From Cryobacterium glucosi (GTDB taxonomy: Bacteria; Actinomycetota; Actinomycetes; Actinomycetales; Microbacteriaceae): a DNA stretch of 64,000 nucleotides. The DNA lies in NCBI RefSeq assembly GCF_004402235.1, contig NZ_SOFS01000016.1, positions 94,386 through 158,385 on the forward strand. The letters are read 5' to 3'. The position numbers and the translations under genes were made by a program. The notes beneath the pieces were generated by a model. That model saw only the letters and a list, made by a program, of their open reading frames with translations. It was not told the DNA's origin and did not search any database. Below, in pieces: positions 1-8,975 of this stretch (position 1 is the first letter of the stretch; every line of letters begins with the position of its first letter).

Positions 1-1
1 C

Positions 2-1060
2 GTCGGCGAGGTCGGCTACCTGATCACCGGTGTGAAGGACGTCCGCCAGTCCAAGGTCGGCGACACCGTCACGACCGCGCTGCGCCCGGCAACCGTCGCC
101 CTCCCCGGCTACACGGAGCCCAAGCCGATGGTGTTCTCCGGCCTCTACCCGATCGACGGCAGCGACTACCCCGCTCTCCGTGAAGCACTCGACAAGCTCA
201 AGCTCTCCGACGCGTCCCTCGTCTACGAGCCGGAGACATCCGTCGCCCTCGGCTTCGGGTTCCGCTGCGGGTTCCTCGGGCTGCTGCACCTCGAGATCAT
301 CACCGAGCGCCTCGACCGCGAGTTCAACCTCGATCTGATCACGACGGCCCCGAGCGTGATCTACGAGGTCTCGACCGACGACAAGAAGACCGTCACCGTG
401 ACGAACCCGAGCGAGTTCCCTGACGGCAAGATCGCCAAGGTCGAGGAACCGATCGTCAAGGCCGCGATCCTCGCGCCCAAGGATTACGTCGGCGTCATCA
501 TGGAACTCTGCCAGGGCCGCCGCGGCACCCTGCTCGGCATGGAATACCTCGGTGAGGACCGGGTCGAGATCCGCTACACGATGCCGCTCGGCGAGATCGT
601 CTTCGACTTCTTCGACCAGCTGAAGAGCAAGACCGCCGGGTACGCCTCGCTCGACTACGAACCGATCGGCTCGCAGGAGGCAGACCTGGTCAAGGTCGAC
701 ATCCTGCTGCAGGGCGAGCAGGTGGACGCGTTCAGCGCCATCGTGCACCGCGACAAGGCATACGACTACGGCGTGCTGATGACCGGGCGGCTGCGGAAAC
801 TCATCCCACGGCAGCAGTTCGACGTTCCGATCCAGGCCGCGATCGGAGCCCGCATCATTGCCCGCGAATCGATCAGCGCCATCCGCAAGGACGTCCTCGC
901 CAAGTGCTACGGCGGCGACATCTCCCGCAAGCGCAAGCTGCTCGAGAAGCAGAAAGAGGGCAAGAAGCGCATGAAGATGGTCGGCCGCGTCGAGGTGCCG
1001 CAGGAGGCCTTCATCGCCGCGCTCTCGGGGGACGAGCCGGCCAAGAAAGAGAAGAAGTAG
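2..1060 (+). CDS. lepA: Elongation factor 4 (LepA), C-terminal part
   Basis: LepA is a ribosome-associated translational GTPase. The reading frame is open from base 2, so the start and the GTPase domain lie left of the window; about 352 of the roughly 610 residues usual for the family are present. Visible are the elongation-factor domains III and V, with the stretch [14 protein letters not shown] typical of EF-G/LepA domain III, and the Lys/Arg-rich LepA-specific C-terminal domain ([20 protein letters not shown]) that contacts tRNA in the ribosome. The gene ends 4 bp before a DUF1990 gene and lies two genes before hemW, a common actinobacterial order. The family call is secure; only the N-terminus is missing. 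Confidence 0.97.
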   Translation, partial: VGEVGYLITGVKDVRQSKVGDTVTTALRPATVALPGYTEPKPMVFSGLYPIDGSDYPALREALDKLKLSDASLVYEPETSVALGFGFRCGFLGLLHLEIITERLDREFNLDLITTAPSVIYEVSTDDKKTVTVTNPSEFPDGKIAKVEEPIVKAAILAPKDYVGVIMELCQGRRGTLLGMEYLGEDRVEIRYTMPLGEIVFDFFDQLKSKTAGYASLDYEPIGSQEADLVKVDILLQGEQVDAFSAIVHRDKAYDYGVLMTGRLRKLIPRQQFDVPIQAAIGARIIARESISAIRKDVLAKCYGGDISRKRKLLEKQKEGKKRMKMVGRVEVPQEAFIAALSGDEPAKKEKK

Positions 1061-1064
1061 GCGG

Positions 1065-1712
1065 ATGCGGCGTTCCACCTTCACCGACGCGGCCGTGACC
1101 TATGCGGCGATCGGCGGCACCCTCGCCCCCGATCTGCTCCGGTACCCGCCGCGCGGTTACCGGCCGCTCGAACGCACCGTTCGCCTCGGCAGCGGTGAAG
1201 AGCGGTTCCGGACCGCTGCCGCGCTCCTGATGACCTGGGGCGTGCAGCTCGGCAGTGGCATGACCGTCACCGACCTCCAGCAGAGCACCGGCGTCCAGTA
1301 CTCCGGGATCGTGTTCAACGCCGACGGCACCCCCTCGGTGAACCAGGAGCACCCGGTCGACGAGGCGACGTTCGCCGACGACGGCACCCCGTACATCGTC
1401 AACGGCATGTCCGCGCGCCTCTCGGTGGCAGTGGGCCCGTTCACCGTCGACTCGCCCGTACGTGTCGTCTACGTCATCGACGAGACGGACCGCATCGGTT
1501 TCGGCTACGGCACCCTTGACGGCCACCCCGCGAGCGGCGAGGAGGCGTTCATCGTCGACCGACAGGCCGATGACTCCGTCTGGCTGACGATCCGGGCCTT
1601 CTCACGTCCGAGCACCTGGTACTACCGGCTCGCCTGGCCGATCGTCCGCATGCAGCAGGCCAAGTACACCGCCCGCTACCTGCGCGCCCTGCACCCGGTC
1701 GGCGCGGTCTGA
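1065..1712 (+). CDS. DUF1990 family protein
   Basis: This 215-residue protein resembles the DUF1990 family, whose function is unknown. It has the family start (MRRSTFTDAAVTYAAIGGTL), the YPPRGYRPLERTVRLGSGEERF segment in residues about 27-48 (quoted in part), and a C-terminal aromatic-rich part (FSRPSTWYYRLAWPIVRMQQ). No signal peptide or membrane segment is evident. It starts 5 bp after lepA and stops 2 bp before hemW, so it is almost certainly cotranscribed and possibly translationally coupled with both. No catalytic residues can be named. The family assignment rests on remembered family features rather than a search. Confidence 0.85.
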   Translation: MRRSTFTDAAVTYAAIGGTLAPDLLRYPPRGYRPLERTVRLGSGEERFRTAAALLMTWGVQLGSGMTVTDLQQSTGVQYSGIVFNADGTPSVNQEHPVDEATFADDGTPYIVNGMSARLSVAVGPFTVDSPVRVVYVIDETDRIGFGYGTLDGHPASGEEAFIVDRQADDSVWLTIRAFSRPSTWYYRLAWPIVRMQQAKYTARYLRALHPVGAV

Positions 1713-1714
1713 CG

Positions 1715-2941
1715 ATGGGCAGCGCCCTTCCCCTCGGCGATCCGGCACCGCGCGACGGCCTGCTCCCGGCATCCGCCGCCGTCGGGGCATCCGAGCGCGA
1801 CTTCGGCGTGTACCTGCATGTGCCGTTCTGCCGGGTGCGCTGCGGCTACTGCGACTTCAACACCTACACCGCGACCGAGCTACGCGGAGCGTCCCAGCAC
1901 GACTACGCGGGCCAGGCCGTCGCCGAGGTCGAGTCCGCAGGGCGCATCCTCCGCGACTCCGGGGTTCCGGACCGGGAAGCCGCGACGGTGTTCTTCGGCG
2001 GCGGCACCCCCACACTCCTGCCCGCTGTGGACCTGGTCCGGATGCTCGACTCCGTCCGCGACACCTGGGGCCTCGCGGACGGCGCCGAGGTGACCACGGA
2101 AGCCAACCCGGACTCCGTCGACGCCGCCTACCTCGACACTCTCGCCGCCGCAGGCTTCACCAGGGTCTCCTTCGGCATGCAGTCCGCCGTGCCCCGGGTG
2201 CTCGCGACCCTCGAGCGCACCCACGACCCGGAGCGCATCCCGCTCGTCACCGGGTGGGCCCGCGATGCCGGGCTCGACGTCAGTCTCGACCTCATCTACG
2301 GCACGCCGGGGGAGACCCGTGCCGACTGGCGCGCGAGCCTCGAGCAGGCCATCGGCCTGTCCCCGAACCACATCAGCGCGTATTCGCTCATCGTCGAGGA
2401 CGGCACGAAGCTCGCAAGGCAGATCCGCCGAGGCGAACTCGCCCCCGTCGACGAGGACACCCAGGCCGAGTTCTACGAACTCGCCGACGAACTCCTCGAC
2501 GCGGCCGGCTACGGCTGGTACGAGGTCAGCAACTGGGCGACGGATGCCGCGCACCGGTCCAGGCACAACCTCGCATACTGGCGCAGCCAGGACTGGTGGG
2601 GGGTCGGACCCGGTGCGCACAGCCACGTCGGCGGCGTGCGGTGGTGGAACGTCAAGCACCCCTCCGCATACGCCGACCGGATCCTCGCCGGGGACTCACC
2701 TGCCGCAGGGCGCGAGACCCTCGACGACACGACCCGCGAGGTGGAGCGGGTCCTCCTGCTCACCCGCATCCGGGAGGGCATCCGGATCGACTCGCTCTCG
2801 CCGCTCGGTCGCCGCGAGGTCGCCGGTCTCATCGCCGATGAACTCGTCAACGCGAAAGCCGCCCTCTCCGGGACGGTCGAACTGACCAGGAGAGGACGGC
2901 TTCTCGCGGACGCCGTCGTACGGCGGCTTCTCGCGGATTAA
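1715..2941 (+). CDS. hemW: Radical SAM heme chaperone HemW
   Basis: The 408-residue protein has the radical-SAM CxxxCxxC cluster motif as CRVRCGYC with the following DFNTYT, preceded by YLHVPF, close to the N-terminus. The glycine-rich SAM-binding strand FFGGGTPTLL and the HemW-type segment VSFGMQSAVPRVLATLERTH follow. HemW was once annotated as oxygen-independent coproporphyrinogen oxidase, but the family is now regarded as heme chaperones that bind heme and a 4Fe-4S cluster; the first Cys spacing and the extra C-terminal HemN_C-like domain fit HemW. It lies immediately downstream of DUF1990 and ends facing the converging DUF4870 gene. Its start ATG lies 2 bp after the preceding stop. Confidence 0.95.
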   Translation: MGSALPLGDPAPRDGLLPASAAVGASERDFGVYLHVPFCRVRCGYCDFNTYTATELRGASQHDYAGQAVAEVESAGRILRDSGVPDREAATVFFGGGTPTLLPAVDLVRMLDSVRDTWGLADGAEVTTEANPDSVDAAYLDTLAAAGFTRVSFGMQSAVPRVLATLERTHDPERIPLVTGWARDAGLDVSLDLIYGTPGETRADWRASLEQAIGLSPNHISAYSLIVEDGTKLARQIRRGELAPVDEDTQAEFYELADELLDAAGYGWYEVSNWATDAAHRSRHNLAYWRSQDWWGVGPGAHSHVGGVRWWNVKHPSAYADRILAGDSPAAGRETLDDTTREVERVLLLTRIREGIRIDSLSPLGRREVAGLIADELVNAKAALSGTVELTRRGRLLADAVVRRLLAD

Positions 2942-2952
2942 GGTGCTGCGGT

Positions 2953-3321
2953 CTAGCTGACGAACTTGATGGTGAGCGGGTAGGTGTAGTACTCGCCCTT
3001 GTTGGCCGCGAGGGCCGCGATGATGCTGAAGACGACGCTCAAGACCCAGACGGCGGGCAGCAGCAGGAACCCGACCAGCGCCAGCGTCAGCACTCCGCTG
3101 ACCACATAGGCGATGGCCAGGGTGATCTGGAAGTTGAGCGCCGTCGCCGCGTGCGCGCGGATGAACGGGCCGCGGTCCTTGAGCACGAGGTAACCGATGA
3201 GCGCGGGCACGAACTCGAAGAGGATTCCGCCCACGTGGATCAGGGTGGCCCACAAGCGTTCGTCCGACGGGTTCATCGGCGTAACGGGCTGGTAGGAATT
3301 GGCGGGGGGTGGTGTGGACAT
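2953..3321 (-). CDS. DUF4870 small membrane protein (first copy)
   Basis: A 122-residue membrane protein of the DUF4870/Tic20-like type. The N-terminus is Pro-rich and cytosolic (MSTPPPANSYQPVTPM), followed by DERLWATLIHVGGILFEFVP and three to four hydrophobic segments ending in SNK-type 'ANKGEYYTYPLTIKFVS'. A good ribosome site (AAGGAG on the minus strand) precedes the ATG. The next gene on the same strand is a second DUF4870 protein with the same order of segments, so the two are probably an ancient tandem duplication. It converges on hemW with an 11-bp gap. Function is unknown; the family is often called a membrane protein of unknown role. Confidence 0.85.
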   Translation of the reverse strand: MSTPPPANSYQPVTPMNPSDERLWATLIHVGGILFEFVPALIGYLVLKDRGPFIRAHAATALNFQITLAIAYVVSGVLTLALVGFLLLPAVWVLSVVFSIIAALAANKGEYYTYPLTIKFVS

Positions 3322-3402
3322 TCGGGCTCCTTGTACGCGTTATCTGGTTGTGCTGGTCCCGCGAGATACTCCGGGTGGTGTGAGGTTCCGCCGGTCGCCG
3401 CG

Positions 3403-3825
3403 CTACTTGATGAGACGCAGGGCGAAGGGGTAGCGGTAGGCCTGGCCGTCCTTCGCCTTCAGGAACCCGAGGATCGAGAAGATGATCGCCACGACCCAGG
3501 CGGCGAAGATGATCAGGGCACCGACGAACGGGAGGATCGAGCCGATCACGTAGAGGATGGCGATCGTGATCTGGAAGTTCAGGGCTTCCTTGCCTTCCTG
3601 GGCGGTGAAGCGACCGCGATCCTTGAACACGAGCCAGATGATCAGGGAGGGGAGCGGGCCGATGATGCCGCCGAGGTGCGCGAAGGACGCCCACTGGCGG
3701 TCCTCGGTCTCGGTGAGGGGAGCAGCGGCAACGGGTGTGGGTGCTGCCGGCTGGTATGGCTGCTGCGGGGGGCGCTGGCCCAGGTTCGGATCTTCGCCGT
3801 TGTTACCGGTTGAATTGCTCATCAT
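3403..3825 (-). CDS. DUF4870 small membrane protein (second copy)
   Basis: A paralogue of the neighbouring downstream gene: a Pro/Gln-rich cytosolic N-terminus (NLGQRPPQQPYQPAAPTP), then ETEDRQWASFAHLGGIIGPL and hydrophobic segments ending in KDGQAYRYPFALRLIK. I place the start at the ATG-ATG pair at 3825 because GGAAAGG lies 7 bases upstream on the minus strand; an upstream ATG at 3894 in the same frame has no ribosome site and adds an unrelated leader. The two DUF4870 genes are 81 bp apart and point away from hrcA. Function is unknown. Confidence 0.82.
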   Translation of the reverse strand: MMSNSTGNNGEDPNLGQRPPQQPYQPAAPTPVAAAPLTETEDRQWASFAHLGGIIGPLPSLIIWLVFKDRGRFTAQEGKEALNFQITIAILYVIGSILPFVGALIIFAAWVVAIIFSILGFLKAKDGQAYRYPFALRLIK

Positions 3826-3923
3826 CGTGCCTTTCCGTGCGGATGGAGGACCGTTACAAGACTCAAGGTACTGCGCCCAATCATCCGCTAGCAATGGGGG
3901 TGTCCCCGTGTGTCGCGATATGA

Positions 3924-3950
3924 TTGGCAGTCAAACGCCGTGAGTGCCAA
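3924..3950 (+). promoter_or_regulatory. CIRCE element (HrcA operator)
   Basis: The sequence TTGGCAGTC, nine bases, GAGTGCCAA matches the CIRCE consensus TTAGCACTC-N9-GAGTGCTAA at most positions, with one mismatch between its own arms. CIRCE is the known HrcA repressor site. It lies 43 bp before the hrcA start chosen here, so hrcA-dnaJ is probably autoregulated by heat shock through HrcA. Confidence 0.85.
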
Positions 3951-3992
3951 AGTCGCCGGCACCCAGTCACCCGGAAAGGAGGCGATTCAGTC

Positions 3993-5006
3993 ATGGTTTC
4001 GGATCGCAGCCTCGAAGTTCTGCGGGTCATTGTTCAAGACTACGTCGCCTCGCGCGAGCCCGTCGGGTCAAAAACCATCGTTGACCGGCATTCCTTCGGA
4101 GTGTCGGCGGCGACCATTCGCAATGACATGGCTCTCCTCGAGGAGGAGGAGCTCATCATCGCCCCGCACACCTCCTCAGGGCGGATCCCGACCGACAAGG
4201 GGTACCGGCTCTTCGTCGATCACCTCGCCGATCTGCGCCCGCTCTCCGCAGCGCAGCGCCAGGCCATCGAGACGTTCCTCGGGCAGTCCGCAGACCTCGA
4301 CGAGGTCCTCGCCCGCAGCGTGCGGTTGCTCTCCCAGCTCACCCACCAGGTCGCGCTCGTGCAGTACCCCTCGCTGTCCCGTGCGAGGGTGCGCCACATC
4401 GAGCTCGTGGCGCTCTCGGAGACCCGGCTCCTGTCCGTGCTGATCACGGATGCCGGCCGGGTCGAGCAACGCGTGATCGAGCTGCCCCGGCCGCTCGAGG
4501 AGCAGCTGCTGGTCCGCCTCCGCGCCCGCCTCAACGCCGCCGTGGTCGGCCTCAGCATGAGCGCAGCAGCGATCGCGCTCACGGATGCCGCCGACCTGGC
4601 CGGCGAGCAACCGGACGTTGTCTCCCTGGTCACCCTCACCCTTCGCGACCAGGTCGGTGCGAACCGGCAGGAGCGGCTGGTGATGGCCGGCGCCGCGAAC
4701 CTCGTGCGCACGGAGGAAGATTTCACCGGGAGCATCTACCCGGTGCTCGAGGCCATCGAGGAGCAGGTCGTCCTGCTGCGCCTCTTCGGCGAGATGGCGA
4801 CAGACCAGCACGGGGTGTCGGTGAGTATCGGCAGGGAGAACGCGCCATTCGGACTCTCCGAGACCAGCGTGCTGACCAGCGGCTACAGCTCGCAGGGTGG
4901 AGACCTTGCCCGCCTCGGCGTCCTGGGCCCCACCCGGATGGACTACTCGAACAACATGGCGGCCGTCCGTGCCGTCGCCCGCTACCTGTCCCGCCTGCTC
5001 GAATAG
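3993..5006 (+). CDS. hrcA: Heat-inducible transcription repressor HrcA
   Basis: HrcA represses heat-shock genes by binding CIRCE and depends on GroEL for folding. The protein begins [20 protein letters not shown] after the initiator and has the winged-helix N-terminus ([20 protein letters not shown], then [13 protein letters not shown] and [18 protein letters not shown]), which is diagnostic. The length of 337 residues is normal. I choose ATG 3993 because GGAAAGGAGG lies 10 bases upstream; an in-frame ATG at 3924 would place the coding start inside the CIRCE operator. dnaJ follows 62 bp downstream, the standard actinobacterial hrcA-dnaJ2 pair. Confidence 0.95.
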   Translation: MVSDRSLEVLRVIVQDYVASREPVGSKTIVDRHSFGVSAATIRNDMALLEEEELIIAPHTSSGRIPTDKGYRLFVDHLADLRPLSAAQRQAIETFLGQSADLDEVLARSVRLLSQLTHQVALVQYPSLSRARVRHIELVALSETRLLSVLITDAGRVEQRVIELPRPLEEQLLVRLRARLNAAVVGLSMSAAAIALTDAADLAGEQPDVVSLVTLTLRDQVGANRQERLVMAGAANLVRTEEDFTGSIYPVLEAIEEQVVLLRLFGEMATDQHGVSVSIGRENAPFGLSETSVLTSGYSSQGGDLARLGVLGPTRMDYSNNMAAVRAVARYLSRLLE

Positions 5007-5068
5007 GCGAGTCCCTCGACCAGCCCCCACGCCGCACACCTACGAAAACAGACCTAGGAGAGCCAGCT

Positions 5069-6181
5069 TTGGCTGACCATTACGAAGTACTCGGCGTCGC
5101 ACGCGATGCCTCCACCGACGAAATCAAGAAGGCGTACCGTCGCCTCGCCCGCCAGCTCCACCCCGACGTGAACCCCGGCGCGGATGCGTCTGAGCGGTTC
5201 AAGCACGTCACCCACGCCTACGACGTGCTGAGCGACCCGAAGCAGCGCGACAACTACGACCACGGCGGCAACGGCCGTACGGGCGGAAACGCCGGGTTCG
5301 ACGGCAACTTCGGCAACTTCGGCGACATCTTCGAGACCTTCTTCGGAGGCGGCGGCGGCAGCCGTGGACCGAGGTCTCGCCGCGAACGCGGCCAGGACGC
5401 CCTGATCAGGGTCGAACTCGACCTCGACGAGATCATTTTCGGAACCCACCGCGACCTCGAGGTCGACACGGCCATCGTCTGCGCGACCTGCAGCGGAACC
5501 TGCTGCCAGCCCGGAACCGCCCCTGTCACGTGCGACATCTGCCACGGCACCGGCAACATCCAGCGCGCCGTGCGCTCCCTGCTGGGCAATGTGATGACCT
5601 CGAGCCCCTGCGGCTCCTGCCGCGGTTTCGGCACGATCATCGCAACCCCGTGCGTGACCTGCCAGGGCCAGGGCCGTGTCCGCGCCCGCCGCACTGTTCC
5701 GGTCGACATCCCCGCCGGCGTCGACACGGGCCTGCGCCTGCAGATGCCCGGGAGCGGAGAGGCCGGACCTGCCGGCGGCCCCAACGGCGACCTGTACCTC
5801 GAAATGAAGGTCCGCCACCACGACGTGTTCAGCCGCGACGGTGACGACCTGCTCTGCACCCTCGACGTGCCCATGACGGATGCGATCCTCGGCACGACCA
5901 CAACGGTCAAGGCCCTCGACGGCGACATCACCGTCGAGATCCGTGCCGGAGTGCAGGGCTCCGAAGTCATCACGGTCAAGGACCGCGGAGTCTCGCGCCT
6001 CCGCGGCAATGGCCGCGGCGACCTCAAGGTCGGGATCCACGTCGTGACGCCGACCAAGCTCGACCACAAGGAGAGGGAACTGATCGAACAGTTCGCCGCG
6101 AAGCACAAGTCCCCGGCTCCCGCGCTCAGTGCGGTGCAGCAGGGACTCTTCGCGAAGCTCCGCGACCGGTTCCGCGTCTAA
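5069..6181 (+). CDS. dnaJ: Molecular chaperone DnaJ (DnaJ2 type)
   Basis: DnaJ stimulates the DnaK ATPase and delivers unfolded clients. The N-terminal J domain (residues about 1-65) contains the essential HPD in [11 protein letters not shown] Gly/Phe-rich linker ([20 protein letters not shown]) and four cysteine repeats follow: [25 protein letters not shown] and CVTCQGQG. The first repeat deviates from CxxCxGxG because the last Gly is Cys; the zinc ligands themselves are kept. The C-terminal substrate domain completes 370 residues. The start is an uncommon TTG at 5069 with TAGGAGAG just upstream. It is the second gene of the CIRCE-controlled unit and ends 4 bp before rsmE. Confidence 0.95.
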   Translation: MADHYEVLGVARDASTDEIKKAYRRLARQLHPDVNPGADASERFKHVTHAYDVLSDPKQRDNYDHGGNGRTGGNAGFDGNFGNFGDIFETFFGGGGGSRGPRSRRERGQDALIRVELDLDEIIFGTHRDLEVDTAIVCATCSGTCCQPGTAPVTCDICHGTGNIQRAVRSLLGNVMTSSPCGSCRGFGTIIATPCVTCQGQGRVRARRTVPVDIPAGVDTGLRLQMPGSGEAGPAGGPNGDLYLEMKVRHHDVFSRDGDDLLCTLDVPMTDAILGTTTTVKALDGDITVEIRAGVQGSEVITVKDRGVSRLRGNGRGDLKVGIHVVTPTKLDHKERELIEQFAAKHKSPAPALSAVQQGLFAKLRDRFRV

Positions 6182-6185
6182 CCGG

Positions 6186-6959
6186 ATGGCGCACTTCTTC
6201 ATCGACGAGTCCCTCCGCGCGGAGGACTGCCCTGTCGGAGCCGTCGCGACCATCACCGGTGCCGAGGCCAGGCACGCGGTCACCGTGAGCCGGGTCCGGC
6301 CGGGGGAGCACCTGCTCGCCGGGAACGGGTCCGGCCTGCTCCTGGAGACGACCGTCGAGGAAGCGGAGCCCGGACGGCTGGCCCTGCGGGTCGACAGCGC
6401 GCGGAACATCGCGAGGCCGAGCCCGCGCATCCGCCTTGTGCAGGCACTCGCCAAGGGCGACCGTGACGAGATGGCGGTGCAGGCCGCGACCGAACTCGGC
6501 GTCGACGGCGTCGTTCCGTGGGCGGCCGCCCGCTCGGTGACACGCTGGGAGGGCCAGAAGGTCGCCAAGGGACGGGAGCGTTGGCGCGCCATCGTACGCG
6601 AGGCGTCCAAGCAATCGATCCGGCCCTGGCTTCCCGAGGTCGCAGACCTCACGAGCACCAAACAACTTGCCGTGCTGGCGCGGGGCACGCGGATGCTGCT
6701 CCTCGAGCCCACCGCCGACATCCGGCTGACCCGGTTGCCGTCGATTGACGACGCGGCCGACGCGGCCGATTCCCAGGCAACCGCGGCGCGGGACATCGTG
6801 CTCGTCGTCGGTCCGGAGGGTGGCATCGCCGCCTCGGAACTCGAGATGCTCGAAGCCGCCGGGGCCGTGCGGGTGCGCCTCGGCGACACCGTGCTGCGCA
6901 CGTCGACGGCCGGGCCCGCCGCCCTCGCCGTGCTCAACGCCGCCCTCGACCGGTGGTGA
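6186..6959 (+). CDS. rsmE: 16S rRNA (uracil-1498-N3)-methyltransferase RsmE
   Basis: RsmE is a SPOUT-fold methyltransferase that modifies U1498 in the decoding region of 16S rRNA. The protein of 257 residues starts MAHFFIDESLR, has the PUA-like N-terminal part with the family's ARHAVTVSRVRPGEHL stretch, and the SPOUT knot motifs LVQALAKGDRDEMAVQAATE, then LVVGPEGGIAASELEMLEAA and LRTSTAGPAALAVL near the C-terminus. The start ATG at 6186 follows the dnaJ stop by 4 bases; a longer in-frame reading would overlap dnaJ heavily. dnaJ-rsmE-HIT-phoH is a recurring actinobacterial order. Confidence 0.95.
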   Translation: MAHFFIDESLRAEDCPVGAVATITGAEARHAVTVSRVRPGEHLLAGNGSGLLLETTVEEAEPGRLALRVDSARNIARPSPRIRLVQALAKGDRDEMAVQAATELGVDGVVPWAAARSVTRWEGQKVAKGRERWRAIVREASKQSIRPWLPEVADLTSTKQLAVLARGTRMLLLEPTADIRLTRLPSIDDAADAADSQATAARDIVLVVGPEGGIAASELEMLEAAGAVRVRLGDTVLRTSTAGPAALAVLNAALDRW

Positions 6960-6995
6960 CCCCCGGCAGGGCGACCTGCCGCTTAAGATAGGACC

Positions 6996-7385
6996 ATGTC
7001 AGAAACCGGCGCAGAACCCTCCGTCTTCAGCCGCATCGTCGCGCGCGACATCCCCGCGACCATCGTCGCCGAGACCGAACGCATCATCGCATTCGTCGAC
7101 ATCAACCCGCAGGCCCCCGTGCACATCGTCGTCACGACCAAGACGGAGGCGTACCGCAACGTCGTCGAACTCGCTGCCGGCGACCCCGGACTCCTTGCCG
7201 AGCTCGTCGCCGTCGCCGGGCGGGTCGCCACCGAGCTTTCCGACGGCCAGTTCCGCCTCGTCTTCAATACCGGCGCCGCCGCCGGACAAACCGTGTTCCA
7301 CGTCCACGCCCACGTGCTCGCCCTGAAACCGTCGGAGGACGGGGCGACCGGCTCGCTCGGGGAGGGAACACTTGGTTCCGTCTGA
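6996..7385 (+). CDS. HIT family (histidine triad) protein
   Basis: The 129-residue protein carries the histidine triad near its C-terminus as VFHVHAHVLAL, and the N-terminal FSRIVARDIPATIVAETERI stretch common to HinT-type nucleotide hydrolases. These proteins hydrolyse nucleoside phosphoramidates or adenylates; the physiological substrate is not predictable. A TAAGAT hexamer ends exactly 6 bases before the ATG, consistent with a leaderless transcript, although AGGA also lies in between. The 3' end overlaps the phoH start by 14 bp. Confidence 0.93.
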   Translation: MSETGAEPSVFSRIVARDIPATIVAETERIIAFVDINPQAPVHIVVTTKTEAYRNVVELAAGDPGLLAELVAVAGRVATELSDGQFRLVFNTGAAAGQTVFHVHAHVLALKPSEDGATGSLGEGTLGSV

Positions 7386-8511
7386 GCCGTCTGAGCCGTC
7401 TGAGCCGTCAGAGAAGTCCGTGCCGTCCCTGCCCTCCGGTGCGCTCCCGTCCGAAACGACGGTCGAGACCCGGATCCTCATCGACGGGGTCGCCATGGTG
7501 CGCCTCCTCGGCGCGCAGGACCGGCTGCTCGGCGCGATCGAGAAGGAACACCCCGCGGTCAGCGTGCACGTCCGCGGCAACGAGATGACGCTCTCCGGTG
7601 AGCCGAGCCAGGTCGCCGCCGCCCGCCGTCTGATCGAAGAATTGCTCGTGATGATCCGCGAGGGCCGTGACCTCGCGCCGGCCGAGGTCGAGTCGAGCGC
7701 CCGCATGCTCGGCGAGGACAGCACCTCGAGCCCCTCCGTTCGCCTCGGGCCGCCGATCCTCACCTCACGGGGCAAGAGCATCCGCGCGAAGACGATCGGC
7801 CAGAAGGAATACGTCGATGCCATCGACACCGACACGATCGTTTTCGGGATCGGCCCCGCCGGAACCGGCAAGACCTACCTCGCGATGGCGAAGGCTGTCC
7901 AGGCCCTGCAGCGCAAGGAGGTCGACCGGATCATCCTCACCCGTCCGGCCGTCGAAGCGGGGGAACGCCTCGGCTTCCTGCCCGGCACCCTGACCGACAA
8001 GATCGACCCCTACCTGCGTCCGCTCTACGACGCGCTCGGCGAGATGATGGAGCCGGAACTCCTGCCGAAACTGCTCGCGGCCGGCACGATCGAGGTCGCC
8101 CCGCTCGCCTACATGCGCGGCCGCACCCTGAACAACTCCTTCGTCGTCCTCGACGAGGCGCAGAACACCACGCCGGAACAGATGAAGATGTTCCTCACCC
8201 GGCTCGGCTTCGGGTCGAAGATGGTCGTCACCGGCGACGTCACCCAGATCGACCTGCCCGCAGGCACGAGCGGGCTGCGCCTGGTGACCCGGGTGCTCGA
8301 TACGGTCGACGACATCCGCTTCGTGCGCCTGACGAGCGCGGATGTCGTACGCCATTCCCTCGTCGGCAGGATCGTCGACGCGTGGACCGAATACGACGCA
8401 CTCAGGCAGGCGCAGCGCATCGAAAGCGAACAGGCCCACGAGTTCGTCAAGCGCGGCCCAGAACGACCCGGCGGCATCCGCGACCGCTTTCCGAAACGGA
8501 GACCCTCATGA
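7372..8511 (+). CDS. phoH: PhoH-like ATPase
   Basis: PhoH-family proteins are RNA-associated P-loop ATPases, often encoded beside YbeY. The 379-residue protein has a KH-like N-terminal part, Walker [16 protein letters not shown] and Walker [12 protein letters not shown], with the family segment [17 protein letters not shown] between them. The TTG start at 7372 is overlapped by the HIT gene; it is followed by a 9-bp tandem repeat coding for Ser-Glu-Pro units, which is not part of the usual PhoH fold. A start further in, at GTG 7489 or similar, cannot be excluded. The stop overlaps the ybeY start (ATGA). Confidence 0.93.
   Translation: MVPSEPSEPSEPSEKSVPSLPSGALPSETTVETRILIDGVAMVRLLGAQDRLLGAIEKEHPAVSVHVRGNEMTLSGEPSQVAAARRLIEELLVMIREGRDLAPAEVESSARMLGEDSTSSPSVRLGPPILTSRGKSIRAKTIGQKEYVDAIDTDTIVFGIGPAGTGKTYLAMAKAVQALQRKEVDRIILTRPAVEAGERLGFLPGTLTDKIDPYLRPLYDALGEMMEPELLPKLLAAGTIEVAPLAYMRGRTLNNSFVVLDEAQNTTPEQMKMFLTRLGFGSKMVVTGDVTQIDLPAGTSGLRLVTRVLDTVDDIRFVRLTSADVVRHSLVGRIVDAWTEYDALRQAQRIESEQAHEFVKRGPERPGGIRDRFPKRRPS
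7381..7407 (+). repeat. 9-bp tandem repeat (TCTGAGCCG)x3 in phoH
   Basis: Three exact copies of TCTGAGCCG code for Ser-Glu-Pro units directly after the phoH start and are followed by a partial fourth unit. Because the unit is a multiple of three, slippage would change the length but not the frame. Confidence 0.9.
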
Positions 8512-8975
8512 GCATTGAAATCAACAACGAATCCGACATCCCGGTCGACGAGGTCGCGCTCCAGCGCCTCGCGGCCTTCGCCCTCGACACCATGCACGTG
8601 CACGCCGACGCCGATCTCGCGATCCTCCTCGTCGACGAGGGCGCGATGGAGCAGCTGCACGTGCAGTGGATGGATGAACCGGGGCCCACCGATGTCCTGA
8701 GTTTCCCGATGGACGAACTCAGGCCTGGCACAGAAGACGCCGAAACACCGGCCGGCCTCCTCGGTGACATCGTGCTCTGCCCGCAGGTCGCCCAGGGCCA
8801 GGCCGAGACGGCCGGGCACTCGACCCTTGACGAGCTCCTCTTGCTGACCGCGCACGGGATCCTGCACCTTCTCGGCTTCGACCACGCGGAGCCCGACGAG
8901 GAGAAGGAAATGTTCGGGATCCAGCGCGACATCCTGATCGGCTTCGCCATGCAGGAACGCCGCCGCGCGCGATGA
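8508..8975 (+). CDS. ybeY: Endoribonuclease / rRNA maturation factor YbeY
   Basis: YbeY is a zinc-dependent RNase-like protein needed for 16S rRNA 3' maturation and ribosome quality control. The 155-residue protein ends with the metal motif [11 protein letters not shown], the HxxxHxxxxxH signature, and has [18 protein letters not shown] family sequence (here [18 protein letters not shown]). I start it at ATG 8508, overlapping the phoH TGA; the frame is open further upstream but that part would overlap phoH and has no family similarity. The stop overlaps the start of the CNNM/CorC gene by 4 bp. Confidence 0.95.
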   Translation: MSIEINNESDIPVDEVALQRLAAFALDTMHVHADADLAILLVDEGAMEQLHVQWMDEPGPTDVLSFPMDELRPGTEDAETPAGLLGDIVLCPQVAQGQAETAGHSTLDELLLLTAHGILHLLGFDHAEPDEEKEMFGIQRDILIGFAMQERRRAR

